A stretch of 64,000 bases of DNA from Flavobacterium circumlabens (GCF_004345565.1 NZ_SLWA01000001.1:653892-717891); one strand, 5' to 3'. Shown: positions 11,674-22,700, counted from the stretch's first letter. Notes: generated by a model from the letters alone, not told the origin. Translations and numbers: made by a program.

Positions 11674-12612
11674 ATGAATCCAAAAATATTGATCATTGGT
11701 GCATGCGGTCAAATTGGGACAGAACTGACTCAAAAGCTTCGCAAATTATACGGAACCGAAAATGTTGTCGCTTCTGATATCCGAAAATTAAATACGGACG
11801 TTGTTAATTCAGGGCCTTTTGAAGTGGTCAATGCGTTGGATTTCAATCAAATTGAACATCTTGTTGAAGTACATAAGATTACGGATATTTATTTGATGGC
11901 AGCACTTTTATCTGCTACCGCCGAAAAAAATCCCGCCTTTGCCTGGGACCTGAATATGAATTCGTTATTTCATGTTCTGAATCTGGCTAAAGCCAAAAAA
12001 ATCCAGAAAGTTTTCTGGCCTTCCAGTATTGCCGTTTTTGGCCCGACAACTCCAAAAGAAAATACGCCGCAATATACGGTAATGGAACCTTCGACTGTTT
12101 ACGGAATTAGCAAGCAGGCAGGAGAAAGATGGTGTGAATATTACCATAATATTTATGGTGTTGATGTTCGCAGTATCCGTTATCCTGGTTTAATCAGCTG
12201 GTCGACTCCTCCGGGCGGCGGCACTACCGATTATGCTGTTGATATTTTTTATAAAGCGATTGCTGATAAAAAATACGAATGCTTTTTATCGGCAGAAACC
12301 AAAATGCCAATGATGTATATGGATGATGCTATTGAAGCGACTATCAATATTATGAAAGCGCCTGCTGAAGACATCAAAATACATTCTTCATACAATTTAG
12401 CCGCAATGAGTTTTACTCCAACTCAAATTGCTGCTGAAATCAAAAAACATATTCCTGAATTTGAAATTACATACAATCCTGATTTCCGTCAGAAAATTGC
12501 GGACAGCTGGCCTGCCAGTATTGATGACGCTGAAGCGAGAAAAGACTGGGGATGGCAACATACTTTTGATCTGGAATCAATGACAAAAGATATGCTGGAA
12601 CATTTGGGATAG
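11674..12612 (+). CDS. tdh: L-threonine 3-dehydrogenase, short-chain (SDR) type
   Basis: 312 residues. It oxidises L-threonine to 2-amino-3-ketobutyrate with NAD+. The N-terminal Rossmann motif is GACGQIG (residues 8-14) and the SDR catalytic pair is YxxxK in VYGISKQAGERW, with the SSI serine upstream. The sequence closely matches, from memory, the structurally characterised enzyme of Flavobacterium frigidimaris, including KMPMMYMDDAIEATINIMKAP. I placed the start at the ATG at 11674 because that enzyme begins MNPKILIIG; a longer frame from 11635 would add 13 unsupported residues and overlap the -7 element. Monocistronic, with a strong terminator after it. Confidence 0.95.
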   Translation: MNPKILIIGACGQIGTELTQKLRKLYGTENVVASDIRKLNTDVVNSGPFEVVNALDFNQIEHLVEVHKITDIYLMAALLSATAEKNPAFAWDLNMNSLFHVLNLAKAKKIQKVFWPSSIAVFGPTTPKENTPQYTVMEPSTVYGISKQAGERWCEYYHNIYGVDVRSIRYPGLISWSTPPGGGTTDYAVDIFYKAIADKKYECFLSAETKMPMMYMDDAIEATINIMKAPAEDIKIHSSYNLAAMSFTPTQIAAEIKKHIPEFEITYNPDFRQKIADSWPASIDDAEARKDWGWQHTFDLESMTKDMLEHLG

Positions 12613-12633
12613 TTTAAAAATTCCTAACTATTT

Positions 12634-12682
12634 AAAGCGTATTATTTTAAAAGAAGTTCTTTTAAAATAATACGCTTTTTTT
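12634..12682 (+). terminator. Intrinsic terminator after tdh
   Basis: Perfect 22-bp inverted repeat (12634-12655 with 12657-12678, ends AAAGCGTATT/AATACGCTTT) followed by a T-run. The centre is GAAGTTC, so the real loop is a few bases. The length is unusual, and an A-run before the left arm is too short for efficient reverse use. Confidence 0.85.
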
Positions 12683-12727
12683 GTGAAATATATTTTAAGA
12701 TAAAAGCACAGGATTATATAATTTTCT

Positions 12728-12735
12728 TACTTTTG
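12728..12735 (+). promoter_or_regulatory. Likely -7 element for the DUF418 gene
   Basis: TACTTTTG fits TAnnTTTG and lies 67 bp before the ATG at 12803; no clear -33 element. Confidence 0.4.
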
Positions 12736-12802
12736 GCTGCGTTAGAATAATTTCAAATTTATCTAAAATCATCAATCAAATCACAACAAAAATGTTAATC
12801 AA

Positions 12803-14002
12803 ATGACAAATTCTTATCATCCTGTCGAACAAAGCAAAAGAACTGCTATTGTTGACATCCTCAGGGGCTGGGCTCTACTAGGCGTTGCCATTGGAAATTA
12901 TTCGGACTTCCTGTTTATCGGCGTACCACACAAATTCAACCACAGTATTTTATCTGAAATACTGATGACGTTTAACCGCTACTTTTTTGCAGCAAAATCC
13001 TGGACCTTATTAACGCTGTTATTTGGCTACGGTTTTGCTATTTTAATTGATAATGTTGCCAGTAAAGGCAAAAATCCGGTCACCTTTTTTGCGTGGCGAA
13101 TGATTTTACTTTTTGTACTGGCTTTTATTAATTCGTCTTTCTGGCTTGGCGACATCTTAAAAGATTATGCTTTTTTAGGACTTGTAATGTTACTTTTTTA
13201 CAAATGTTCTGCAAAAACATTAGCCATAATTTCTGCTGTTATTGTTCTTACCATTCCTTTTGTCATGGCTTATGTCAACGGCTATAAGGTCGAACATCCG
13301 GAAATCGCAACAAATCCCGAATATTTAAAATTGTATCATTCCGGAAACTGGCTGGATTTTTTCAGGTTTAATTTGCTTGCTTCCTTTTACGAACAAATCA
13401 TTATTCCGGGTTACGCCATTACGGCACATCTTGTCATGTTTGCCTGCATGCTTTTTGGCTTTTTACTTCAGAAAATAAACTTTTTTAATCGTCTAAACGA
13501 ACTGAAAAAGCTATTAAAACGTGTACTTTGGATCAGTTTAGCTACGGCCGTCATTATTGGTGTATGCTTTAATCTGATTATTTTCTACAAACAAGTCGCT
13601 ATTTTCAAAGTCTTTCACCCGCTCTACTGGCTCGTTCTAAGCACCATGATTTTTATCGCTACGGGAATTTCCTTGTTGTATAATAATGGAAAGCTAAAAA
13701 CCGTTTTCAGTTATTTTAGTGCCGGCGGAAAAATGACACTGACCAATTATATCGCCCAAAACATTTTAGCGGCTTTTATTTTTTCGGGAATTGGTCTGGG
13801 AATAGGAGATGCAATGCCTTACTGGTTTTACTTTTCCTTAGCGGTTTTTATTTTTATCGTGCAGCTATTTATAAGCAAATGGTGGCTGTCAAGATACAAT
13901 TATGGTCCAATCGAATGGTTATGGCGATCTGCCAGTTATCGAAAATTATTTCCGTTTAAGAAAACAGAAACCGTTGTTGCTACAGAAGTAAAAACAATAT
14001 AA
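12803..14002 (+). CDS. DUF418 family multi-pass membrane protein
   Basis: 399 residues with about 9-10 hydrophobic helices. The opening ILRGWALLGVAIGNY and the C-terminal block GGKMTLTNYIAQNI...YWFYFSLAVFIFIVQLFISKWWL...GPIEWLWR are the hallmarks of DUF418, related to acyltransferase-3/heparan N-acetyltransferase-like membrane proteins. Function is unknown for the family; roles in transport or modification of envelope components are guesses. It is flanked by terminators on both sides, so it is probably transcribed alone. Confidence 0.88.
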   Translation: MTNSYHPVEQSKRTAIVDILRGWALLGVAIGNYSDFLFIGVPHKFNHSILSEILMTFNRYFFAAKSWTLLTLLFGYGFAILIDNVASKGKNPVTFFAWRMILLFVLAFINSSFWLGDILKDYAFLGLVMLLFYKCSAKTLAIISAVIVLTIPFVMAYVNGYKVEHPEIATNPEYLKLYHSGNWLDFFRFNLLASFYEQIIIPGYAITAHLVMFACMLFGFLLQKINFFNRLNELKKLLKRVLWISLATAVIIGVCFNLIIFYKQVAIFKVFHPLYWLVLSTMIFIATGISLLYNNGKLKTVFSYFSAGGKMTLTNYIAQNILAAFIFSGIGLGIGDAMPYWFYFSLAVFIFIVQLFISKWWLSRYNYGPIEWLWRSASYRKLFPFKKTETVVATEVKTI

Positions 14003-14026
14003 TAATAAAGATAAATTTGAAAAAAG

Positions 14027-14056
14027 AAAAGCCCTTAAATCACTTTAAGGGCTTTT
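14027..14056. terminator. Bidirectional intrinsic terminator between convergent genes
   Basis: AAAAGCCCTTAAA (14027-14039) and TTTAAGGGCTTTT (14044-14056) form a perfect 13-bp stem with a 4-nt loop and A/T tracts on both sides. It serves the DUF418 gene (+) and the M1 peptidase gene (-). Confidence 0.85.
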
Positions 14057-14076
14057 ACTTTATAAGATTCTTTTTG

Positions 14077-15963
14077 TTATTTCACTTCAAAAACATTATT
14101 GGCAGCTTTAACATCAGCCATTAATCCGCTTGGGTCAATGGTGATCTTTTTGATTGCACCTTTGCTTTTGTCTATTGTAAAACTATAATTCGATTGCGCC
14201 CAGGCCCAGTCGTCCAAAACTGTTCTTTTTACGTTTGGATTTGGATTTGGTTTGATGAAATTCATCATTCTTAACGGAATGTAAAAACTTTCAGAAGTTC
14301 CGTCAGTATATTCTACCAGCAAATCAATTGGCATTGGCATCCTGCCGATTCTTTCTAAACTAACGGTTGTTTTGCCCGCATTATCGGCAACGTCTTTAAT
14401 TCCGTAATCAATCGTATTGGCTGTTTGCGTCCAATCCATTAAATACCAGTCCAATTCTGCACCGGAAACTCTTTCAGCTGTTCTTTTGATATCATTTGGA
14501 GAAGGATGTTTGAATTTAAAATCACTGTAATATCTTTTTAAAGTCGCATCCAGATTCTCCTGTCCAATTACATATACTAACTGCGAAAGAAAGATACTTC
14601 CTTTTACATAAGAAGAGATACTGTAAGGTCTGTTCTCATCATAACGGTCACCATGAGTCGTTTGTGGCTGCTCTTTTCCTGATGAAACTAAGCTGTAATA
14701 GGCATTATAATTTCCTTTAAACGGATTGGCTACTTTTTTATCTCCTGCCAGCTCATTCAAAGCGCTGTCTTCGATGTAAGTTGTAAAACCTTCATCCATC
14801 CACGGATGTTTCGATTCGTTTGAAGCCAGAATATGCTGAAACCATGAATGTCCCAGTTCGTGTGTAGCGGTTCCTAAAATTCCTTCAAGAGTTCCGTTTC
14901 CTAACATTAAAGTACACATTGCATATTCCATTCCGCCATCTCCACCCTGAATAAAGGAGTATTGTTTGTACGGATAGGCCCCAACTGTATGATTGTAATA
15001 ATCCATTACTTTCACCATTAATGGCTCCAGTTTTTTCCAGTTTTCAGCTACTTTCGGAGTGTTTTTATAAAAGAAATGCAAATCGACATCATTTGGTCCT
15101 TTTACAATATCATGTGCATATTCTTTGTCTGCTGCCCAGGTAAAATCGTGAACGTTTGGTGCAATAAAATGCCATGTCAAAGTCTTGGTTTTTTTTGGGT
15201 ACGTAACCGTCACACCTGCATCCTGATACCCGTGACCAATTTCGTTTTTATCCTGTAAATATCCGGAACCGCCAATTGTATAATCCTTATCAATTGTAAT
15301 TTTTACATCAAAATTTCCCCAAACGCCATGAAATTCACGCGCAATATAAGGATCCGCATGCCATCCTTCGAAATCAAATTCGGCTAATTTAGGATACCAC
15401 TGTGACATTGATAATTCTATTCCTTCCGAATTGTTTCTTCCGGAACGGCGAATCTGAACCGGAACCTGTCCGTCGAAATCTAACGTAAAAGTCGTTTTAG
15501 AATTCGGCAAAATTGGTTTCGCCAAAGTTACTTCTAAGATAGTCCCTGAAGTTCTTGTCTGAGCCGTTTCGCCATCTTGTTTAAAATTAGTAATTTTTAA
15601 AAAACCTGTTTCGTTTGGTTTTAAAGTTTCAATTCGGCTTTGCTTTGTTTCTTTGCCATCAGCACCCTTTACTTTATTCACCATTCTTCCGTCCGGATCT
15701 TTTATAGTATGCAGACGTGCATCCATTTCACTTCCCGGCTGAAAAGCATTTGGATACAAATGATAAAATACTTTTTTTAAGGTATCAGCAGAATTGTTGG
15801 TATACACCAATTCCTGTTTCCCCTTATACTGATAGGTTTTTACATCCATCGAAACCTCCATTTTATAGTCGGCATGTTGCTGCCAGTAAGGCGCATTTTG
15901 TGCAAAAGCAGCGTTTAAACCAAAACTCAGAAAAGAAAATAGAATAATTTTATACATCTTCAT
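14077..15963 (-). CDS. Secreted M1 family zinc metallopeptidase
   Basis: 628 residues. Signal peptide about 1-21 (ends AFAQ). The gluzincin site HELGH is at residues 368-372, with the third ligand Glu in WMDEGFTTYIE downstream; the substrate-binding GxMEN motif is present as GGMEYA. The N-terminal beta domain typical of aminopeptidase N/LTA4 hydrolase-like enzymes precedes it. There is no T9SS tail, so a periplasmic enzyme trimming peptides is likely. Monocistronic; its own terminator is the hairpin at 14027 and it follows the terminator of the S8 gene. Confidence 0.93.
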   Translation of the reverse strand: MKMYKIILFSFLSFGLNAAFAQNAPYWQQHADYKMEVSMDVKTYQYKGKQELVYTNNSADTLKKVFYHLYPNAFQPGSEMDARLHTIKDPDGRMVNKVKGADGKETKQSRIETLKPNETGFLKITNFKQDGETAQTRTSGTILEVTLAKPILPNSKTTFTLDFDGQVPVQIRRSGRNNSEGIELSMSQWYPKLAEFDFEGWHADPYIAREFHGVWGNFDVKITIDKDYTIGGSGYLQDKNEIGHGYQDAGVTVTYPKKTKTLTWHFIAPNVHDFTWAADKEYAHDIVKGPNDVDLHFFYKNTPKVAENWKKLEPLMVKVMDYYNHTVGAYPYKQYSFIQGGDGGMEYAMCTLMLGNGTLEGILGTATHELGHSWFQHILASNESKHPWMDEGFTTYIEDSALNELAGDKKVANPFKGNYNAYYSLVSSGKEQPQTTHGDRYDENRPYSISSYVKGSIFLSQLVYVIGQENLDATLKRYYSDFKFKHPSPNDIKRTAERVSGAELDWYLMDWTQTANTIDYGIKDVADNAGKTTVSLERIGRMPMPIDLLVEYTDGTSESFYIPLRMMNFIKPNPNPNVKRTVLDDWAWAQSNYSFTIDKSKGAIKKITIDPSGLMADVKAANNVFEVK

Positions 15964-15967
15964 TTAA

Positions 15968-16000
15968 ATAAAAAAATGGAAGAGTGTTCACTCTTCCATT
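15968..16000 (-). terminator. Intrinsic terminator after the S8 peptidase gene
   Basis: Stem AATGGAAGAGTG (15975-15986) with CACTCTTCCATT (15989-16000); read on the minus strand it is followed by a T-run. It separates the S8 gene from the M1 gene. Confidence 0.85.
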
Positions 16001-16019
16001 GGATTAGTAATTTATTTTT

Positions 16020-17654
16020 TTATTTTTTTGACATTTTTTCAGCCATCAATAAAGCATTATAAGCATTTACCATTTTACCCGTTTTAGAAGATTCCGAAGA
16101 AGAAACCGGTGCAGGTTTTTCATTTGGGTTTGGATTTTCACCCAAAACTACCTGAGCAGGAAGCAAAACCCCTGAATCCATCAGAATGTGTTTTACTTGT
16201 GAGGCTTTCAATTTTGGATAATAAGAACGAATCAAAGCGGCAACTCCGGCTGCATTAGGCGAAGCCATTGAAGTTCCCTGTAAATATTTGTATTTGTTGT
16301 TTGGCACTGTTGCATAAATTTCTTCTCCCGGAGCAAAAACATCGACGTTTATTTTTCCGAAGTTCGAAAATCCGGCTACTACATTTTCTCCATACGCTTT
16401 ATTAATGGCACCAATTGTAAGCACATTGTCCGCAAATTCTTTGACGTTATCTTCAGCATCATTAGGAAAATTGATGTTTTTTGTTTCATCAATGTTAGAA
16501 CCGTCATTACCTGCAGCATGCACAATTAGGACGTCTTTTTTAGCGGCATATTTGATCGCATCATACACCCATTGTTTGTGTGGGGAAAAGCTTTTTCCGA
16601 AACTTCCGTTAATTACTTTTGCACCATTATCAACTGCATAACGAATTGCTAATGCAATATCTTTATCATATTCATCTCCATCAGGAACAGCTCTTACGGT
16701 CAGGATTTCAACATTGTTGGTTATACCGTCTCCACCTAAATCGTTATGGCGGATCTGTGCAATAATTCCGGCAACGTGAGTTCCGTGAAGTGCTTTTTCT
16801 TTGTCCGGACCAAAAACAATGTTATTACCATAATGATTGTCTTTGATATCTTCTGGATTATCTCCTACAATTTTTCTTCCGTCGTATTCTTTGTTTAGGT
16901 TGTAATTTAACTCATCGTAAACTTGTTCGCTATACTCCTTTAGTTCAGCTTCCGGATCAAAAGTATGTCCTGCATTGGTAAAAATCTGTGTCATGATTTT
17001 TTTATCCATCAACACTTTTGAATCTGTTGAAGTAACAGCCGCTAAATCCTCCAGTTTGTAAGTCGTCTTATTTAACTCTTTTTTAATAGTATTGTGAACA
17101 TCGAGTAAATAATCTACTTGTTGTTTATCCTGTAAAGCCTTTTCGTATTTTTCGTTGTATTGTGCTAACGCATTTTTGTATTCGGCAGATCCGTCATCCT
17201 TTTTTTTGATGACACGGGTCATTTCAAGGTTTTCATGAACGGCATTGCCAAGAAAATTCCATCCGTGGACATCATCGATAAAACCGTTTTTGTCATCGTC
17301 GATTCCGTTACCCGCAACTTCTTTAGCATTGGTCCAGATCATTCCCTGCAAATCCGGATGTTCAATATCTACACCGGAATCTACAATTCCAACAATTACT
17401 TTTTGTCCCGTTTTTCCTTGCAACAATTCAGCGTAGGCTTTGTCAACACTCATTCCGGGAATCGTATCTTTTACCAGATCCAGATGACTCCATCTTTTTA
17501 AATCGTTTTCTGTAACCGGAGCTTTTTTTACAATAGCTAAAGGTACAGTGATTGCTTCTTTAGGAGCTGAAGTTTGTGCTTGTACAGTTATACCTCCACC
17601 TGTCAGAACAAGCAATGCAAATGCAGATAAAGTAATAGGTTTTATAGGATTCAT
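16020..17654 (-). CDS. Secreted subtilisin-like serine peptidase (S8) with a large insert
   Basis: 544 residues. Signal peptide about 1-27. The catalytic triad is D92 (GIVDSGVDIEHPD), H290 (HGTHVAG) and S462 (GTSMASPNAAG). About 198 residues separate D92 and H290, where typical subtilisins have roughly 30-40. The insert contains a charged helical section rich in Lys and Glu, which may be a coiled subdomain or an internal regulatory element. The C-terminus, from about residue 505, is a short Ser/Pro-rich and helical tail. No T9SS sorting domain is seen, so periplasmic location is likely. Monocistronic. Confidence 0.92.
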   Translation of the reverse strand: MNPIKPITLSAFALLVLTGGGITVQAQTSAPKEAITVPLAIVKKAPVTENDLKRWSHLDLVKDTIPGMSVDKAYAELLQGKTGQKVIVGIVDSGVDIEHPDLQGMIWTNAKEVAGNGIDDDKNGFIDDVHGWNFLGNAVHENLEMTRVIKKKDDGSAEYKNALAQYNEKYEKALQDKQQVDYLLDVHNTIKKELNKTTYKLEDLAAVTSTDSKVLMDKKIMTQIFTNAGHTFDPEAELKEYSEQVYDELNYNLNKEYDGRKIVGDNPEDIKDNHYGNNIVFGPDKEKALHGTHVAGIIAQIRHNDLGGDGITNNVEILTVRAVPDGDEYDKDIALAIRYAVDNGAKVINGSFGKSFSPHKQWVYDAIKYAAKKDVLIVHAAGNDGSNIDETKNINFPNDAEDNVKEFADNVLTIGAINKAYGENVVAGFSNFGKINVDVFAPGEEIYATVPNNKYKYLQGTSMASPNAAGVAALIRSYYPKLKASQVKHILMDSGVLLPAQVVLGENPNPNEKPAPVSSSESSKTGKMVNAYNALLMAEKMSKK

Positions 17655-17821
17655 GTGTTTATTTTTAATGTATAAAGTTAAAAGTTGCGACTAAATTATG
17701 CTTTTTTGTTACAAAAAACTAACCATTAACAATGCCTTATGATTTTTTTCTGTAAGGAATTTAACATAAGCCCGGTTTTTTTTATTTTTAATTGCTTTAC
17801 AAAAGATAAAATATCAAAATT

Positions 17822-17867
17822 AATACGTCTTTCCGTAATAAAACTACAATTGTAATTTGTATACTTG
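17822..17867 (+). promoter_or_regulatory. Promoter region with a conserved upstream element (LRR gene 1)
   Basis: A 22-nt stretch at 17822-17843 that includes TACG-N6-CGTA is identical to 23879-23900 in front of the third LRR gene. It is followed about 16 bp later by a -7-like TATACTTG (17860-17867). LRR gene 2 lacks it. It could be an operator or an activator site, or simply sequence kept from duplication. Confidence 0.5.
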
Positions 17868-17893
17868 CACTTCCAAAATCCTTAATTAATTCT

Positions 17894-19597
17894 ATGAAAA
17901 CAAAACTACTCTTATTACTTTTATTAGCTAATTTTTCTGTTTTTGCTCAAACTAATTTAGTACCTGATGGCGGTTTTGATAACTGGACAGGTAATACTCC
18001 TAATAGTTGGACTACTACAAATTCTATATCCCAAAGTACTGATGCTGCAACAGGACAGTATAGTGCAAAATTATCATTAACCGCTGGCTTATCCCCTAAG
18101 ATTATTGCTCAGGTTCCCTTAAAGAGTGGTATCACGTATACTGTAAAGTTTAAGTATAAATACCTCAATAGCAATTATAGCGGCAGCCATCCTATAGCCT
18201 TAAAATTGTATAATGATGAAAGTGGCAGCAGCATATCCAGCAGTGCTTTTGCTTCAAATAATGCATGGACTGAAAAAGAAACGACTTTCACACCAAGCAG
18301 TGATCTTACTTTTAATTTGTCTTTTTCTACTTTTAGTTTTGACGATGAGCCATTTGATGTTTTAATTGACGACGTTAAAGTATATAGCGACCAGGTTGAA
18401 GAATATACTTCAATTCCGGATATTAACTTTGAAAATAAATTAATTGATTTAGGTATTGATTCGGGCGTTGCTGACGGAAAAGTCTTAACTTCAAGTATTT
18501 CAGAACTGACTTTTTTAGATGTCAGTAACAGCTTGATTACTGACTTAACAGGAATTGAAGCTTTCACTTCACTTACTAACCTGGACTGTTCAAAAAACAA
18601 ACTGAAAAATATAGATTTATCTCAAAATGTAGCTTTAACTTATTTGAATATCGGCCGAAATGAATTGACCAATTTAGATGTTACAAAAAATGTTTTATTG
18701 ACTAGCTTAGATTTTCAAAGAAATAGTTTAACTGATATTGACTTATCTGAGAATATTTCCTTAGAAAGATTAACGGCTATGCTTAATCAGCTAACGACAT
18801 TAAACGTATCGAAAAATACGGAACTAGACGATTTCGATTGCCGAGGAAATAAATTAACCTCTTTAGATATTCAAAACAATACAAAGCTGACTTCCCTAAA
18901 TTGCGGAAACAATTTTTTAACAAGTTTAAATGTTTCCAAAAACGTTCTTTTACTGGATTTCTATTGTTATACCAATCAACTTACAAGTTTAGATGTTTCA
19001 CAAAATATTTTGCTTCAGGGTTTTATGTGTAACGACAATAAACTTACTGCTATTGACGTGTCTAAAAATCCGGATATCTATATGTTCGATTGTTTAGACA
19101 ACAAACTTACAAGTGTTGATATTTCTAAAAATCCAAAAATAACAGAACTGGCTTGTGAAAACAATCAGTTAACGTATTTGAATTTGAAAAACGGAAATAA
19201 CACAAAAATAGAACTTGGCTTTACTAATTTCAGAAACAATCCGAATTTAACCTGTATTGAAGTGGATGATGTTGCTTATTCCAATGCAAAATGGATGAAT
19301 ATAAAAGATGCAGCAGCTGCCTATTCTGCTACCTGCACTAAATTAGGTCTTGCCGATTCTGTTTTTGATCAAGCGGTAGTATATCCAAACCCAACAAAAG
19401 GAGAGGTTAGTATTGACAATATTTCTATAGAAAAAGCAACCGTTTATAATACATCCGGGCAACTGGTAAAAACAATTCAACTGGATGCTGCAAACACCAA
19501 TAATACGGTTAGTTTAGCGGGTCTTCCAAAAGGAATTTACTATATATACCTAATCAATCAGGATGCTGCTTCGGCTAAAAAAATAATTCTTGAATAA
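17894..19597 (+). CDS. Secreted leucine-rich-repeat protein with T9SS sorting domain (LRR gene 1)
   Basis: 567 residues. Signal peptide 1-18 (ends VFA|Q). About residues 20-165 form a beta-sandwich-like domain starting LVPDGGFDNW, similar to carbohydrate-binding CenC-like modules. A linker YTSIPDINFENKLIDLGID opens one LRR block (about 170-470) of roughly 21-residue repeats of the pattern LTSLDVSKNxxLxxLxCxxN. It closes with NPNLTCIEVDD and a T9SS tail (about 495-567; VVYPNPTKGEV, GIYYIYL, AKKIILE). Such proteins are surface-attached or released; binding to polysaccharide or other cells is inferred. First of three tandem paralogues. Confidence 0.92.
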   Translation: MKTKLLLLLLLANFSVFAQTNLVPDGGFDNWTGNTPNSWTTTNSISQSTDAATGQYSAKLSLTAGLSPKIIAQVPLKSGITYTVKFKYKYLNSNYSGSHPIALKLYNDESGSSISSSAFASNNAWTEKETTFTPSSDLTFNLSFSTFSFDDEPFDVLIDDVKVYSDQVEEYTSIPDINFENKLIDLGIDSGVADGKVLTSSISELTFLDVSNSLITDLTGIEAFTSLTNLDCSKNKLKNIDLSQNVALTYLNIGRNELTNLDVTKNVLLTSLDFQRNSLTDIDLSENISLERLTAMLNQLTTLNVSKNTELDDFDCRGNKLTSLDIQNNTKLTSLNCGNNFLTSLNVSKNVLLLDFYCYTNQLTSLDVSQNILLQGFMCNDNKLTAIDVSKNPDIYMFDCLDNKLTSVDISKNPKITELACENNQLTYLNLKNGNNTKIELGFTNFRNNPNLTCIEVDDVAYSNAKWMNIKDAAAAYSATCTKLGLADSVFDQAVVYPNPTKGEVSIDNISIEKATVYNTSGQLVKTIQLDAANTNNTVSLAGLPKGIYYIYLINQDAASAKKIILE

Positions 19598-19621
19598 TTG
19601 GATGGTCTTACACTAAAAAAA

Positions 19622-19657
19622 CCCATTTTCATCTATTTGAAAATGGGCTTTTTAGTT
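19622..19657 (+). terminator. Intrinsic terminator after LRR gene 1
   Basis: CCCATTTTCA (19622-19631) pairs with TGAAAATGGG (19638-19647), followed by CTTTTT. Near-identical hairpins follow LRR genes 2 and 3, so the duplicated unit included its terminator. Confidence 0.85.
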
Positions 19658-19736
19658 TTAATTAATCTTGTGCTTTCAACACATCGAAACCCTATACTAT
19701 TATAACATTCATGCCATCAAAACAAAATTATACTCT

Positions 19737-22700
19737 ATGAAAACAAAACTACTTTTGTTGCTATTATTAGCCAATTTTTCTATTTATGCGCAGTACACGG
19801 CTATTCCGGATGCCAATTTTGAAAATAAATTAATCGCATTGGGTATTGATTCGGGTACTGCCGATGGACAGGTTTTAACCTCAAAGGTTTCGGGCGTAAC
19901 ATCTCTTGATGTTTCCAGAAATTCAATTGCAGATTTAACCGGTATCCAGGATTTCACTTCGTTAACGAAGTTAGATTGCAGCGGAAACACACTCACCAGC
20001 ATTAATCTAAGCAAAAACATTAATTTAAAAATTCTGTATATTTATTCCAATCAATTAGCCAGTCTCGATATTTCGAACAATACTGGTTTGAATGAACTAA
20101 GCGCCGGAAGTAATCAATTAACATCTATTGATTTTTCTAAAAACACATCTTTAACACTGATTGGACTGAGTAAAAACAAATTAACCGGTGTAGATGTTTC
20201 GTTCCTTCCTTCTTTGATCACATTGAGCGTTGAAAGGAATAACCTGCAAAATATAAATGTAACAAATAATAGTACTTTAAAAAACTTATACGTTACATTA
20301 ACAGGATTAACGACCTTAGATATTTCTCAAAATATTGCTTTGGAAAATTTAGATTGTGATGGAAATGCCCTTACAACATTAGATCTAAGCCATAATTCAC
20401 TTTTGAGATATTTGAGATGCAGCAGTACTAAAGTAACTAGTCTGGATTTATCATCAAATCCATTATTAGAGTCTATAATTGTCACTGACAATTTATTAAC
20501 CTCTTTAAATGTTTCGAACAACCCTTTAATTTGGGAATTCTGGTGTCAGAGAAATAAGTTAACGACTATTGATGTCTCTAATGTTACTGCTCTAAAGACT
20601 TTTGTCTGCTCGGAGAATCTTATAGAAACTTTTGATGTGAGATCAAACGCAAAATTAAGTTCTTTAAGCTGCGGTCAGAAAACCTTAAAATCGGTTGATG
20701 TTACTCAAAATCCTTTACTGACTTTTTTGTCTATTGATCAAAGTTCGCAGTTAACTTCTGTAGATATTTCTCAAAATCCACTTTTAAACCATATAGACAG
20801 TGATAATACAGGTCTTACTTCGATAGATTTGTCGCACAATTTACTTCTTGCAGACATTAGTATTAACAGTCCCGTTTTAAAGGAATTGGACCTGTCTAAA
20901 AACACGGCGCTTACCAGTTTTAGAAGCAATAATGGAAATGCTCTGGGAAGCCTTAATTTAAAAAATGGAAATAACTTAAAATTACAATATTTAAGTTTTA
21001 CCTCTAATGCCAGTTTAGACTGTGTTCAGGTAGATGATGCTGACTATGCTAATGCAAACTGGTCGGCATTCAAACCAACTAAAGCAACCTTTAGTACAGA
21101 TTGTAATACGATTCCTTACACTTTAATTCCTGATCTTAATTTTGAGAAAAAATTAATCTCATTAGGAATTGATTTTGGTGCTCCCGATGGTAAAGTAAAA
21201 ACATCACGTATTGAAAATGTAACTACTTTAGATGTTTCATGGAGTTCTATTACTGATTTAACCGGTATTCAGGATTTTAAATCCCTAACTTATCTTAATT
21301 GTTATGTGAACTCTATTACGAGTCTTGACTTATCACATAATACTAAATTAGAAGAGTTATACGCGCCAAGTACTTTATTAACGAGTCTGAATGTTAGTAA
21401 CAATATTTCGTTAACAACATTAACCTGTTCCAACGGAAAATTAACTACTGTAGATATTTCGGCTTTAACAGCACTAAAAAAGTTAGACATCAGGAATAAT
21501 GCATTAACCGCTTTAGATGTTTCAGGTAATACGCAATTAGTTAATTTGTATTGTGGTAACAATCAACTGACAGCTTTAGATCTTTCTGCCAACACTTCTC
21601 TTAAAGAATTGATAGTCGATTCTAATAAATTAACGGTTCTGAATGTTTCCAAAAATCCGGAACTAACATTGATTGATGCTAAAAACAATCAACTTACAAC
21701 TTTTGATGTTTCTACAAATAGTAAACTGGTAAAACTAGGGCTTAGTAATAATCTTCTGACTTCTTTAAACCTGAAAAACAGTAATAATACTAACCTGACT
21801 TTGCCGGATACCAATTTTAAAAATAATTTAAGTTTAAAATGTATTCAGGTTGATGATGTTGCTTATTCTGATGCAAATTGGGCTACTATTAAAGATGTAA
21901 ATGCAAAATACAACCTTGATTGTACAGCCTATACACTAATCCCGGATGCCAATTTCGAACAAAAATTAATTGATTTAGGAATTGATAAAGATGGTAAAAA
22001 CGGAAAAGTATTAACAGCATCAATTGCTGTTGTTAAGGATTTAAACGTTCAATTTAGCGAAATTGCAGATTTAACCGGAATTGAGGATTTTACCTCACTT
22101 GAATTTTTAAACTGTCAGTACAATAATTTAACGTCCCTAAATTTGTCAAAGAATTTAAACTTAATTGAATTGTATTGTCATGAAAATCTTTTAACAGTTC
22201 TTGATGTTGCTGTAAATAGCAACCTAACCACTTTACAGGTAAACAAAAACAAAATAAAAAGTTTAGACTTATCCAAAAACAAAAAGTTAGTGAGCTTAAA
22301 TGCTTCTGAAAATGATTTGAATTATTTAAATCTTCAAAATGGAAACAACACTGCTTTTACAAGTGTAGTTATGCTTAAAAATCCAAAGTTAACTTGTATT
22401 TTAGTAGATGACACTTCTTATGCTATTACAAACTGGAGTACCGGAAAAGATATATCGGCTTCTTTTAATGTCGACTGTACCCCTTATACGCTAATTCCGG
22501 ATGCTAATTTTGAGCAAAAACTGATAAACTTAGGCATTGATACTGATGGTAAAAACGGAAAAGTTAAAACGGCAAGTATTGCTTCTGTTACAACTTTAGA
22601 TATTTCATCAAGCGCTATTGCAAACCTTACCGGAATTCAGGATTTCACTTCTTTGAAAATTTTAAATTTCAGCACAAATACTGTAGCCTCTTACAACCCG

